Shown in pieces: positions 27,889-36,932 of a stretch of DNA of 64,000 nucleotides. Position 1 is the first letter of the stretch; each line of letters opens with the position of its first letter. The notes beneath the pieces are model-generated. The model ran no database searches. It was not told where the DNA came from and worked only from the letters and a program-made list of their open reading frames with translations. The stretch lies in contig NZ_JTAM01000023.1 in the NCBI RefSeq assembly GCF_000812565.1, positions 1-64,000 of the forward strand, given 5' to 3'. Source of the DNA: Flammeovirga sp. OC4 (GTDB lineage Bacteria; Bacteroidota; Bacteroidia; Cytophagales; Flammeovirgaceae). Position numbers and translations under genes: made by a program.

Positions 27889-27892
27889 AAGC

Positions 27893-28516
27893 TTATTTTT
27901 GAAAAACGAGGGAAATAATTCTTGGTACTTCGTTTTCCGCTTCCCCATCAAACCACTCTTCCACTTCTTTTAACATAAAACCATTGTTTTGTGCAGAGTG
28001 CACAAATTCTGAAAGATGATGGATGTAAACCTCTAATTCTTTCACACCTTCTTCCGTTTCATATCTTGCTTTTGTCCCAAGATATTGTTTGAAAGGATGT
28101 AATTCACTGATAAAAAAGAGACCACTCTTTTTGAGTTTAGTATTCGCTTTTGCAAAAATCTGATCCAGGTTTTCAATATGCTCAAGGCATAAACTTGCTG
28201 TCACTAAGTCTGCAAAACCATCTTCTGCATCCCACTCTTTATTTAAATCAGTTCTTCTAAAAGAGACGCGTTTATCTTTGATTTTAGCCTTTGCCTTGTT
28301 CAACATTTCTTCAGAAAAATCAAGGCTTACCACTGATTCTGCCTTAGACAAAAGAAAAGGAGTGTTTTTCCCTGTTCCTGCCCCTAGTTCAATGACATTT
28401 TTAAAATCATATTTTGATAAGGTCTCTACAGTAGCTTTTGCATCTAAATCTCTCGTCTTGTTTTGGTTCGAATCATAAATATCGGCCCAACTATTATATG
28501 CTTGTTCTATACTCAT
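27893..28516 (-). CDS. SAM-dependent class I methyltransferase
   Basis: A cytoplasmic Rossmann-fold methyltransferase of the methyltransf_11/25 type. SIEQAYNSWADIYD is the usual N-terminal helix. VIELGAGTGKNTPFL is the SAM-binding motif I, SLDFSEEMLNKAK is motif II, and LVTASLCLEHIENLD covers the acidic post-II region. The acceptor is unknown. The start at 28516 is chosen over the longer frame to 28576, whose extra 20 residues are hydrophobic and unrelated to the family. It is the first gene of the operon with NUDIX and UPF0158 genes. Confidence 0.82.
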   Translation of the reverse strand: MSIEQAYNSWADIYDSNQNKTRDLDAKATVETLSKYDFKNVIELGAGTGKNTPFLLSKAESVVSLDFSEEMLNKAKAKIKDKRVSFRRTDLNKEWDAEDGFADLVTASLCLEHIENLDQIFAKANTKLKKSGLFFISELHPFKQYLGTKARYETEEGVKELEVYIHHLSEFVHSAQNNGFMLKEVEEWFDGEAENEVPRIISLVFQK

Positions 28517-28626
28517 CGTGGCAATAATAAAATAGAAAATAGGTTTCTTAATGATAAAATTAATATACAGACACAAGAAAACTATTATTAGAAGGGTGAT
28601 TATTATGAATCAATGTTCTAAAAAGG

Positions 28627-29109
28627 CTATAATATCAATTCCCAATACCCCACATCAATCCATTGGTCAAATTTGTAACCCACTTCCCTAAATTGAGCAA
28701 CTTTCTCGAACCCAAGTTTTTCATGTAACCTTGTACTCCCATCATTTGGTAATGCAATACCTCCTATGATAGCATGAACATTTGTCTTTTTAATACGATC
28801 TATTAATTCAGTATAAAGTAAGGTTCCAATGCCTTCTTTCAGGTTTGTATTTTTGAGATAAACTGTACTTTCAATTGAAAATTTATAGGCACATCTCGAC
28901 TTCCATTCAGATGCATAAGCATAACCTACAACTTCTCCATCTTTTTCAAATACAATCCAAGGTAGATCTTCTCTCTTTGCTAAAATTCTTTGTTTGATTT
29001 CTTCGGCACTGACCGCCGTTTCTTCAAAAGTTACTACTGTATTTTCGATATAATAGTTATAAATATCGGCTACTGCTTGAGCATCGTTTAGTGTAATGTC
29101 TCGTATCAT
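28627..29109 (-). CDS. GNAT N-acetyltransferase, phosphinothricin-acetyltransferase type
   Basis: Acetyl-CoA-dependent N-acetyltransferase. The order IRDITLNDAQAVADIYNYYI, VTFEE, GEVVGYAYASEWKSR, YKFSIESTVYL, GIGTLLYTEL (acetyl-CoA pyrophosphate loop) and GIALPNDGSTRLHEKLGF is that of the Pat/Bar/YncA group, which acetylates phosphinothricin, methionine sulfoximine or related amino acids. The ATG at 29109 matches the usual family start. It is probably a separate transcription unit behind the methyltransferase operon. The natural substrate is not known. Confidence 0.82.
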   Translation of the reverse strand: MIRDITLNDAQAVADIYNYYIENTVVTFEETAVSAEEIKQRILAKREDLPWIVFEKDGEVVGYAYASEWKSRCAYKFSIESTVYLKNTNLKEGIGTLLYTELIDRIKKTNVHAIIGGIALPNDGSTRLHEKLGFEKVAQFREVGYKFDQWIDVGYWELIL

Positions 29110-29249
29110 TTTTAAGTCATTCAATTTTGTTTGTTGCTTTCGTTTTAAAGAATAATTTCGATTAGATCTGTGAGTCTTATTCTTTATAACAAAGTAGTCA
29201 CTACACTAATTAATAGCAAATTTTGTAATTCATATTTTAAAGCTTTAAA

Positions 29250-30107
29250 CTATAAATCACATTTCAATTTTCCCATCTGTTTAAATTCTTTCACTGTACT
29301 TCCGTAAACTTTCTTAAAAGATCTAGCTAAATGACTACTGTCTGTAAAATTCAACTGCCAAGCGATTTCTTTTAGGCTTAAATCGGTATGCAAGACTTTT
29401 GTTTCCACAATTTTTAGTTTTGATTTCAGTATATAGTCCCCCAAACTTACTCCTGCTTGTTTTTTGAAGTATTCGGAGAAATAGGACTTTGAAATACCAA
29501 ATTGTTCAGAGAGATGGTTCAATCTTAGCTTTTCATTATCAAGAAGATTCGTGTTGATATATCGTAATATTTCACCAAAACGACTATCTACTTCATTTGC
29601 CTTGTCCACGTATCTTTTTTCAATACTTCGGGCTAAAATATTGAGAATGGATGCAATAACCCCCGTAATAATCGATGTTGAATAAGCATCCGCTAAAAGA
29701 TATTCTTTATAAATAGATTTGATATTATTGATAATAAACTGACGGTCTTGATCTGTTGAAATAATATCTCCTGGCACCTTATTGTAATTAGCAATTACAT
29801 AAGCTACTCTATCAAACCACGCCTTATAATCCATCAAACTATCTTTCTGAAGGAAATAGTGATCAGTAAATCTTATAAAATAAAATTTAGAGGGTTCTTT
29901 TATTTTAAAAGAATGACAATCCATTGGGGGAAGAAAAAAGATATTCCCTTCATTGTATTCAAATTCGTGATCATTGATACATTGTCTCCCACTTCCTTGT
30001 TCAACATATACGATCTCAAAAAAGTTATTTTTATAAGGCCTTTTGATCCATGTGTCTAATTCTTCCACATGAATTTCTAGTAATTTATTGATTGATTCAA
30101 CTTTCAT
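29250..30107 (-). CDS. AraC-family transcription regulator
   Basis: A 285-residue regulator with an N-terminal cupin-like sensor domain ([14 protein letters not shown] and [12 protein letters not shown]) and a C-terminal double helix-turn-helix from about residue 185. [24 protein letters not shown] is the first HTH region and [24 protein letters not shown], the AraC signature, the second. It is divergent from the DUF1330-SDR-radical SAM genes, with 195 bases between starts, and is the obvious candidate to control them. Confidence 0.88.
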   Translation of the reverse strand: MKVESINKLLEIHVEELDTWIKRPYKNNFFEIVYVEQGSGRQCINDHEFEYNEGNIFFLPPMDCHSFKIKEPSKFYFIRFTDHYFLQKDSLMDYKAWFDRVAYVIANYNKVPGDIISTDQDRQFIINNIKSIYKEYLLADAYSTSIITGVIASILNILARSIEKRYVDKANEVDSRFGEILRYINTNLLDNEKLRLNHLSEQFGISKSYFSEYFKKQAGVSLGDYILKSKLKIVETKVLHTDLSLKEIAWQLNFTDSSHLARSFKKVYGSTVKEFKQMGKLKCDL

Positions 30108-30259
30108 TGTATATATATCGGATTAACAGCATTAATTATAGCATAAAATTAGTATAAACCTCTATAAATAATACCATTAGGATCAATATTTTCTTTCATT
30201 TCCAACATTCATACAATTCTTACCAATATATATACAACATAATCCATATATCCACCAAG

Positions 30260-30267
30260 TATCTTTG
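30260..30267 (+). promoter_or_regulatory. -7 box for the DUF1330 operon
   Basis: TATCTTTG matches TAnnTTTG exactly, 35 bases before the start codon. No TTG is seen at the expected -33 position, which would suit dependence on the divergent AraC regulator. Confidence 0.5.
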
Positions 30268-30302
30268 TAATGTTATTCATCACCACTTAAAAAATAAATG
30301 TT

Positions 30303-30605
30303 ATGGCTTACTACTCAGTATTAGATGTTACACCAACAACAGATGTATGGATTGCAGATTATTTAGAACCTGCCAACAAGTTAGTGGCAAAGCATGGAGG
30401 TAAATACCTTGCTAGAACTGCTAGCCACGAACAATTGGAGGGTGAAAAAGTAGATACAGCACTTCGCATTTTAATTGAATGGCCTTCTAAAGATGCTGCT
30501 TTAAACTTTATGAAAGATCCAGGCTATGTTCCTCATTTAAAGGAAAGAACAGCCGGATCTATTAGTCATCACTTCTTAATTGAAGCAAAAGACGATTTAT
30601 CATAA
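30303..30605 (+). CDS. DUF1330 family protein
   Basis: A 100-residue cytoplasmic protein with the ferredoxin-like dimeric fold of DUF1330: YYSVLDVTPTTD, a helix ending KLVAKHGGKYLART, EGEKVDTALRILIEWPSKDAALNF and a final ILHHF-like strand. Family members resemble monooxygenase or stress-response dimers, but no reaction is established. It is the first gene after the promoter divergent from the AraC regulator. A hairpin follows it before the SDR gene. Confidence 0.78.
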   Translation: MAYYSVLDVTPTTDVWIADYLEPANKLVAKHGGKYLARTASHEQLEGEKVDTALRILIEWPSKDAALNFMKDPGYVPHLKERTAGSISHHFLIEAKDDLS

Positions 30606-30624
30606 CAAATAAAAATTAAAACAT

Positions 30625-30656
30625 CATGCATCAGCTTTTAAAAACGTTGATGCATG
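30625..30656 (+). other. Intercistronic hairpin between DUF1330 and SDR genes
   Basis: CATGCATCA (30625-30633) pairs perfectly with TGATGCATG (30648-30656). There is no T-tract, so it more likely sets relative expression by partial termination or mRNA protection than stops transcription. Confidence 0.55.
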
Positions 30657-30675
30657 GTGATCAATTAAAAACAAA

Positions 30676-30681
30676 AAGGAG
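30676..30681 (+). promoter_or_regulatory. Strong Shine-Dalgarno site for a GTG start
   Basis: AAGGAG lies six bases before the GTG at 30688. Clear Shine-Dalgarno sites are uncommon in this phylum, and this one supports the non-ATG start. Confidence 0.65.
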
Positions 30682-30687
30682 AAACAA

Positions 30688-31488
30688 GTGGAAAGAAAAA
30701 ATATATTAATTACAGGTAGTACAGATGGCATTGGTAAAATTGCCGCCGTAACATTAGCACAAAAAGGACATCACGTGTTTGTTCATGGAAGAAATCAATC
30801 TAAAATTGACGACCTTATTGAAGAAATTAAATCATTAACCAATAATGAAAATATAAAAGGCTTTGTAGCTGATTTCTCAAATTTAGAAGAAGTGAAACAG
30901 ATGGCCAATGAGATAAAGACAAACGTTGATTATATCGATGTCCTTATCAATAATGCTGGTGTGTTTCATGGTAGTTCTTCAAATAATTTGTTGGGTTATG
31001 ATCTCCGTTTTACCGTTAATTATTTAGCTCCCTATGTACTTACCAATGCATTGATTAAAACATTAAGCAATGCTCAGCAGTCTAGAATTATTAACCTAAG
31101 TTCTGCTGCTCAGGCGGGTATTAATTACAATCAAATAGAAGGAAAAGCGGTATTGGAAGTGAATAATGCCTATGCTCAAAGTAAGTTAGCTTTGACAATA
31201 TGGAATACATTTTTATCAAAAGAATATAAAAATATTGTTTCAATCGCTGTTAACCCAGGTTCCCTTTTGAGAACAAAAATGGCATTAGATGCGTATGGTC
31301 AATTCTGGTCACCTGCTGAAAAAGGATCTGACTTATTAGTTGAATTAGCATTAGAAGAAAAACACCTTCAACATAGTGGTGATTACTATGATAATGATTC
31401 GGGTAGATATACCAAAGCACATGCAAGTGCTTACAATGAAAATGAAATCGAAAAGCTTATCGCTTTTACACATAAAATATTAAAATAA
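30688..31488 (+). CDS. Short-chain dehydrogenase/reductase
   Basis: NAD(P)-dependent oxidoreductase with a Rossmann fold. TGSTDGIG is the cofactor-binding loop and HGRNQSKID favours NADP. LINNAGVF is the NNAG motif. The Ser of INLSSAAQ and the YAQSK motif are the catalytic Ser, Tyr and Lys. At 266 residues it is of the classical to retinol-dehydrogenase-like type. The start is GTG with a good Shine-Dalgarno site. The next gene begins right after its stop, so the two are one operon. The substrate is unknown. Confidence 0.85.
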   Translation: MERKNILITGSTDGIGKIAAVTLAQKGHHVFVHGRNQSKIDDLIEEIKSLTNNENIKGFVADFSNLEEVKQMANEIKTNVDYIDVLINNAGVFHGSSSNNLLGYDLRFTVNYLAPYVLTNALIKTLSNAQQSRIINLSSAAQAGINYNQIEGKAVLEVNNAYAQSKLALTIWNTFLSKEYKNIVSIAVNPGSLLRTKMALDAYGQFWSPAEKGSDLLVELALEEKHLQHSGDYYDNDSGRYTKAHASAYNENEIEKLIAFTHKILK

Positions 31489-32364
31489 ATGAAATATACA
31501 GGACAAGTTTACAGACCGCCTTATGAAGGCAACACATTATTATTAGAAGTTACAGTAGGTTGTGCTCATAATGAATGTACTTTTTGTACCATGTATAGAG
31601 AAACGAAATTTTCGGTCTCATCAATGGCACAAATTGAGGAAGATTTAAAAGAAGCTCAGTTATTATATCCAGATGTTAAGCGAATATTTTTAGTTAATGG
31701 GGATGCCTTTGTACTTTCAGCCAAAAGATTAAAAGCAATAGCAGATATGATCCATCAGTACCTTCCAAAAGTCGAAGTAATCACGATGTATGCATCTATC
31801 AATAATATCATGCATAAATCTGATGAAGATTTGGCTGAAATAGCAAAGGTAGGAATTGGTGATTTATGGATTGGAGTTGAGACAGGTTTGAGTGATGCTC
31901 TTGACTACCTTAACAAAGGGGCTACCTTACAAGATACAGAGGAACAATTAGAACGTTTAAATAAATTTGGTATTACATTCTTTTATGGCTTTATGTTTGG
32001 GGCTGCAGGAGGTGAAAGAGGTATTGAAAACGCAGAGGCAAATGCTCGTTTGATCAACAAGGTAAAACCTTTAGGGATCGTACCAACTACCCTAAACGCC
32101 AATAAAGGTACCATCCTTGAAAATGATGTTGCCAAGGGAACTTTCAGCATATCTACTGAAAGAGAAGTTTTAGAAGAACAAATCAAAACCATTGAACTAG
32201 TCAATGTCCCTACCCTTTATATGGGCATACACGCCATCAATTCTGTAAGTTTTGATGCTCAATTACCTAGAGATAAATCTTTGATTGTCGAAAAATTAAA
32301 TGAGGTCATCCTGAATACAGATGACGCCTTACTAGACAGTGTTCCATTTAGACATGCAATTTAA
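31489..32364 (+). CDS. Radical SAM protein with CX4CX2C cluster motif
   Basis: A 291-residue radical SAM enzyme. The iron-sulfur ligands are C25, C30 and C33 in GCAHNECTFC, which gives CX4CX2C instead of the common CX3CX2C. I recall this spacing from a subfamily with GCxHNxCTFC text, so it is probably real. IFLVNGDAFVLS and DLWIGVETGLSDALDYLNKG match the SAM-binding strands of the family. YGFMFGAAG is a further conserved strand. No extra iron-sulfur or B12 domain is present. Its start codon follows the SDR stop directly, so the two proteins may act on one pathway. The reaction is unknown. Confidence 0.85.
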   Translation: MKYTGQVYRPPYEGNTLLLEVTVGCAHNECTFCTMYRETKFSVSSMAQIEEDLKEAQLLYPDVKRIFLVNGDAFVLSAKRLKAIADMIHQYLPKVEVITMYASINNIMHKSDEDLAEIAKVGIGDLWIGVETGLSDALDYLNKGATLQDTEEQLERLNKFGITFFYGFMFGAAGGERGIENAEANARLINKVKPLGIVPTTLNANKGTILENDVAKGTFSISTEREVLEEQIKTIELVNVPTLYMGIHAINSVSFDAQLPRDKSLIVEKLNEVILNTDDALLDSVPFRHAI

Positions 32365-32384
32365 GAATAGTTAGTGTATTAGTT

Positions 32385-32434
32385 GTGATGATTGAATGGG
32401 TAGGATTCCACCTATTCAATTCATCACTTTTTTT
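32385..32434 (+). terminator. Terminator after the radical SAM gene
   Basis: GTGATG and ATTGAAT pair with ATTCAAT and CATCAC in one long stem, followed by seven Ts. It abuts the end of the convergent gene at 32433. Confidence 0.75.
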
Positions 32435-33098
32435 ATTCTACTTTAGCATCCGACCTAAAAGGGAAAACAGGTAACCCTGAAACACCAAATAAATTGCTTT
32501 TATGGAAATTCTTAAAAGCATATCGAACATATTTAGGTTGTTTTACCTGATCACTCCATACTAATACAGCTATTTCTTTATGCACTATTTTGGCAGTTGC
32601 AGGATAGAATTTAAAGTCATCACCAGCTACTTCGAAACCTGTAATGTCTTCACTGAAAGATGTAATTCCATTAGGAGCATTGAAATTATTTGCATCAGTA
32701 ATTGCTTCTTTTGAAAACAAGACGGGTTGATTTACATACCCTTCCAATGGCATTTGCATATTAGACTGACCAGATGCCAACCAAACTTCTCCAATCAACA
32801 CATCCTTAATCTCCACTAATGATGACCCCTTAATTTTAATTTCTTCTGGTTTAAAACTTCCACGGGGCGTTTCAAGCAATGTCTCCCACCTTCCCTCTTT
32901 ACTTGTTACTACTTTGGCTTTAGCACCCCATGATGTCCTGATATTAATACTTTGGTTCGCTTTATCCCATCCCCATAGTTTTACTTCAGTTTGTTGTTGT
33001 AATACCATATGGTTAGAAAATACTTGACTGACTTTAGTTTGTGCTTGAAGAAAAATGCCGTAAAAAATAAAGCACAGAGTTAAGAAAGATTGTTTCAT
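32433..33098 (-). pseudogene. Sialate O-acetylesterase with the catalytic core deleted in frame
   Basis: The frame is open for 221 codons, but the usual product is 450-650 residues. After a signal peptide (FYGIFLQAQ) it has the family N-terminal beta domain (VFSNHMVLQQQTEVKLWGWD) and the first catalytic block ASGQSNMQMPLEGY with the nucleophile Ser. Soon after FSKEAITDAN it jumps to text typical of the family C-terminus: ITGFEVAGDDFKFYPATA, KYVRYAFKNF and GLPVFPFRSD. The middle of the SGNH domain, including the Asp-x-x-His block, is missing, so the product cannot be an active esterase. Removal in frame suggests a recombination deletion or fusion. The start is the ATG at 33098, since the triplet at 33107 is GTG. 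Confidence 0.7.
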
Positions 33099-33126
33099 TG
33101 TAATCACAAATTATCATTATAAAAAA

Positions 33127-33159
33127 TGAAGCACTTCATCATTAAGAAAAAGTGCTTCA
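33127..33159 (-). terminator. Orphan minus-strand terminator
   Basis: TGAAGCACTT (33127-33136) pairs perfectly with AAGTGCTTCA (33150-33159), and on the minus strand six Ts follow. It lies just before the start of the deleted esterase gene and has no intact minus-strand gene within 900 bases upstream. It may be a leader attenuator or a leftover from a lost gene. Confidence 0.55.
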
Positions 33160-34113
33160 AGGTTATTGTAAAAGGAATAAAGATTCCTTTACTTTTTTCT
33201 TGTCAGAATTTGTACTGTCGGGCTCCAAATTCCAACTATCTTTAAAATCATAGGATGTATACAAAATATATTGTAAAAAATATCTTTGTAATAATTCATA
33301 AAAAGATGATATACACTACCTACGATATCTTTCTATCCTTAATGAAATACTTAAACATCAACGTCGTTTTCAGAGGATGCTATACTTGGTAACATAAGGA
33401 TTTTAGTGGTGAAACAACCATTGTTGCCGGTCACCTTTATATCTCAAGTCTTTTGTTTTAAAAGTAAGTTTGTTCTACAAAATAAAAATTGGATGATTTT
33501 GATGATGCTGACAAAACAAGTACTTGTCGATGAATCTGTTTCTACTTCGTATTAATTGTAGTGAAACTTTTGGGTGAAATATCATTTAAAGGGTAATGTC
33601 CTCATCACTTTTATTTCCCGATTCGCACTGTTTTATTAAGTAGTACAGGTTTCATGATACTTACTATACTACTTCCATTTTCATACACAACCTAGTTGAT
33701 TTAAAAAATAACAGTAAACATTCTTACTGATTCTATTCATAAAGGTACTTTGTATAAGTAATCAATTTCATCTAAATTCCATTTTTTGCAATAAACATCA
33801 CATTCGTAATTTTCGCAAATTTACTACCATTTAATTGAACTAAAACCTTACCAACATACCTCTATGTAGTGTTTCATGTGATAAATCAATTAGAAATACA
33901 TTTTTTCAAACCTATCTTTTAACGCTCTTTTTATGAATAAGTAGCTGACCATAATTAAATATAGTTTATAAATGTAGAATGATTTGATCTCAGGTAAGGC
34001 AAAATTTACAGCCATAAATAAGACGGAAAATTTTAACGAAACCTGAGTTTAATTCAAATGCATTTTAGCTATAGATAATTTTGAACAGGTACTTAATTAA
34101 TTATAATTCAACC
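33160..34113. other. Gene-free kilobase next to the broken esterase
   Basis: AT-rich sequence without a supported reading frame on either strand. It holds two copies of a short dispersed repeat (33937-33960 inverted, and 34071-34095). Decay of former genes is a plausible origin, but I cannot recognise remnants. Confidence 0.4.
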
Positions 34114-36015
34114 TTAAATATCGTCCTTATCCAATGAGCTTTCACCTTCTAATAAAAGATCATTCATAGGATCAATAACATTTGATATTCCTTTATTTTT
34201 TGAAGCATTTTCTTCCATTTCCAACCAAACTTTAAATTGGAAACTATCTAAAATTGTTCTAATCGTTTCTCTGTATTTTTTATCGATTTTTTTACATACC
34301 GAAAGGAATTTTTGAGGTGTTTCACCATAAACATAAAGTGCATTCAACTTTTCAAGATATCTTTTTTGAAGGGCATTTCTCCATATTTTTTGATTTGCTT
34401 CTGATACAATAAAACGTCGATACATTTGTTTTATCTCAAAGTCTAACACAATATTCTGATAATAAAGACCGATTTTTTCATCCAAATTGGTAAAGCTGTA
34501 GGTCATCCAATCCATTTTTTCAGAATTATTTTTAATTACCTTTGGGGTAGAGTATTGTATTATTTCCTTTGGACCTCTTTTTAGTTCCACACTTACTTCT
34601 CCCTCCTGATAAGGAGCATAAAAAGCATGTATTCCGGCAGGTGCTTTCCCTAGTAATTTTCCATTACAATATACCTCTCCCGGTTCTCTCAAAATAGTCA
34701 ACACTTCAATACGATCTTCCTGTTCGTCTTTATCTAAATTTTGAATAGTACATTTTACTTCAGGTCGAGCTTTGGAAAGGTGTTTTGAAGATGTTGCTTT
34801 ATAAGAAGTCATCAATAACTCTCTATTAATGTTTTGGTCTTCCTCATCCAACCATATCTTTTTATAATACCTTAATAACATCCCATATCCAAATCCATGA
34901 TGTGCTTCAGGAGCAATATGTGAGCCGTTATCAAAATAATTCCATGACATTAAATTGATCATGGCGGCATCATTGTCAACCGCAGATTGAAGTAAACTCC
35001 TATAAGTATGAGTGAGCTTTAAATCTTGGCCTGCAACGTATACATCATTTAAAGATAGACCTTTGGATTCATCAGAATTCTCCTGTACTAACTGATCATT
35101 TTTCTTCAGTCTCATTTGAGAACTTAAGTGATCGGGGTAGACATTTTGAATGAATGGTTTATTATTCGATTTACAAAGGTTTTTCAAAGCCGCCACATTT
35201 TCTTCCAATGCCATGGACCTTTTACTCTGAGAAATTGCAGGGAAAAGTTTCAAAACTTCCTCATTAAAACGTTGATTAGAGGGATATTTTGTCTCAAAAA
35301 CATAGGTGAGTTTTGTATTTAAGGAAGAAGATAAACTGTTAAGAGTACTATGAACCTCCTTAATCATCTCAGGGTGATCTGTTAATTCCTTTTCCTTTGC
35401 CACCCTTGTTTTATCCAACACATGAAGTGGAGATTTCGTAAAAACTACAATTTTATTATCACTACTTCTTAGCCACTTGTCTGAGTATTTTGTGTTTTGA
35501 AAAATTTCCTTTAAACGTGTTTGTAATACATCATACATCAGGTCTTCTGACATTGACGCTGGATCCCTCTTTAAAATTAATTCAATTGAAAATGTGAAAT
35601 CGAGTTTTCGATTCACTGCAGAAGTCACGTAATAAGTAATGTTTTTTACAGCACGATCCATATATGATTGATCAGCATCAATCACTAGAGGAAACTTAAA
35701 ACCATCAACCCCCATTTCCTTCGCTACTTTTATTTCATAAGCTACTGCATCATCTGGGGTCATCGGATTCACCATAAAAGTAATATTAGGCTGTTGAGTA
35801 CTGTATCGCCCATTAAGGTGACTTTCTTTATTTCCAAAAAGCGTCTCATATCTCATTTTTTGGAGATTTCCAGTTTCAGCACTTAAACTCAAAAGTGGAT
35901 TATTTAGGGCTAAAACTATCTTTTGATTAAGGAAGGACTGTGGTTTTTGTGCTGTACTTTGGTAACAAGGAAGGGCAATTAATAGTGATAGTATTAAAGT
36001 ATAAATAATATTCAT
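34114..36015 (-). CDS. GH71/GH99-like glycoside hydrolase, secreted
   Basis: Probable endo-acting hydrolase of an alpha-glucan-like polymer. After a signal peptide ending in YQSTAQ comes a TIM barrel that begins NITFMVNPM and continues AKEMGVDGFKFPLVID, as in GH71, where the chain opens with an AHYMVG strand. The block LMSWNYFDNGSHIAPEAHHGFGYG corresponds to the GH71 WNDYGES-type segment, but the usual Glu after Asp is replaced by DNGS, so catalysis is not assured. The last 170 or so residues are charged and helical and resemble nothing I know. The start at 36015 gives a proper signal peptide. The longer frame to 36045 adds ten atypical residues. It stands alone between long non-coding stretches. 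Confidence 0.6.
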   Translation of the reverse strand: MNIIYTLILSLLIALPCYQSTAQKPQSFLNQKIVLALNNPLLSLSAETGNLQKMRYETLFGNKESHLNGRYSTQQPNITFMVNPMTPDDAVAYEIKVAKEMGVDGFKFPLVIDADQSYMDRAVKNITYYVTSAVNRKLDFTFSIELILKRDPASMSEDLMYDVLQTRLKEIFQNTKYSDKWLRSSDNKIVVFTKSPLHVLDKTRVAKEKELTDHPEMIKEVHSTLNSLSSSLNTKLTYVFETKYPSNQRFNEEVLKLFPAISQSKRSMALEENVAALKNLCKSNNKPFIQNVYPDHLSSQMRLKKNDQLVQENSDESKGLSLNDVYVAGQDLKLTHTYRSLLQSAVDNDAAMINLMSWNYFDNGSHIAPEAHHGFGYGMLLRYYKKIWLDEEDQNINRELLMTSYKATSSKHLSKARPEVKCTIQNLDKDEQEDRIEVLTILREPGEVYCNGKLLGKAPAGIHAFYAPYQEGEVSVELKRGPKEIIQYSTPKVIKNNSEKMDWMTYSFTNLDEKIGLYYQNIVLDFEIKQMYRRFIVSEANQKIWRNALQKRYLEKLNALYVYGETPQKFLSVCKKIDKKYRETIRTILDSFQFKVWLEMEENASKNKGISNVIDPMNDLLLEGESSLDKDDI

Positions 36016-36045
36016 TTCAATTCGATTTGTAATAGTGTATTTCAT

Positions 36046-36932
36046 TTCTCCATTAAATACTATTCGACAATGCTACTAAAACCAAGAAAGTAAACTGTAT
36101 TTGATCATTGCACTTATAAAACCTCAATAATACAATGAAGGGTGTGAGTATTTTACTTCTATTTTGTACAGAAGCTTAATGTTGTTGATGTGGTTAAATA
36201 CAATTTTGATTTCAGTTATATAATAGGACAATCGATAGTTTGATTTCTGATGATGTTGATAGCTATAACTTTAAGTAAAGAGCTTTAAAACATTTCTTAT
36301 GAAAAAAAGTGAGCATTCTTTAAAGCTCATTTTAATTATAGGAATCAATACTAATCCTATCAAATGGGGATAACTTCTGATAAATGATATTTAGATAATA
36401 CTATCAGCCTAGTGTGTTTTTTTGTGTTTGTCATATTGGTTAGTGTTTAAATTAAGAATGAACGGAATCACAATTTGGAGCTTTTTAAAATAAGAGGATT
36501 TAACCTTCAAAAAATATAGATTCAAGACTTGCTCCACTAATATTAATAACTTACTAAAGTCACAACAATCTAATCAATTTATTGTAATATTTCAAGGATA
36601 TGGTTTTCCTACTTCAAAAAAATTAAACAAAGAATTCTACTTTTATTCTTCAATTCTTTTTTCACTAAAAAACGCTATACTAATTACGATTTCTCTTCCT
36701 TTTAGTCTTTATACAAAAGAAAGTGCATAGTTATTACAGAGGCATTTTAATACAACGCTCATACGAATTGGAATAGCAATCAAAAAGATATCATTGAAGT
36801 CAACTGCAATTATAGATAATTATGATCAGCTACTTACAGGCTTTTATTTCACTATTCAATAAGTATTAATTCACCGTTTTTTTTAAATTACTATATTGAA
36901 CTTCAATAGTAAAAACCCAAAATATAACCTTT
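36046..36932. other. Long gene-free spacer
   Basis: Almost 900 AT-rich bases between divergent genes. I find no supported frame. It contains one copy (36811-36836) of the short repeat also seen at 34071-34095 and, inverted, at 33937-33960. Confidence 0.4.

Noticed and set aside
30676-30690. ATG-only start for the SDR gene downstream of 30688
   Set aside because: The next in-frame ATG would cut into the cofactor-binding region. The GTG has a strong Shine-Dalgarno site at the right distance.
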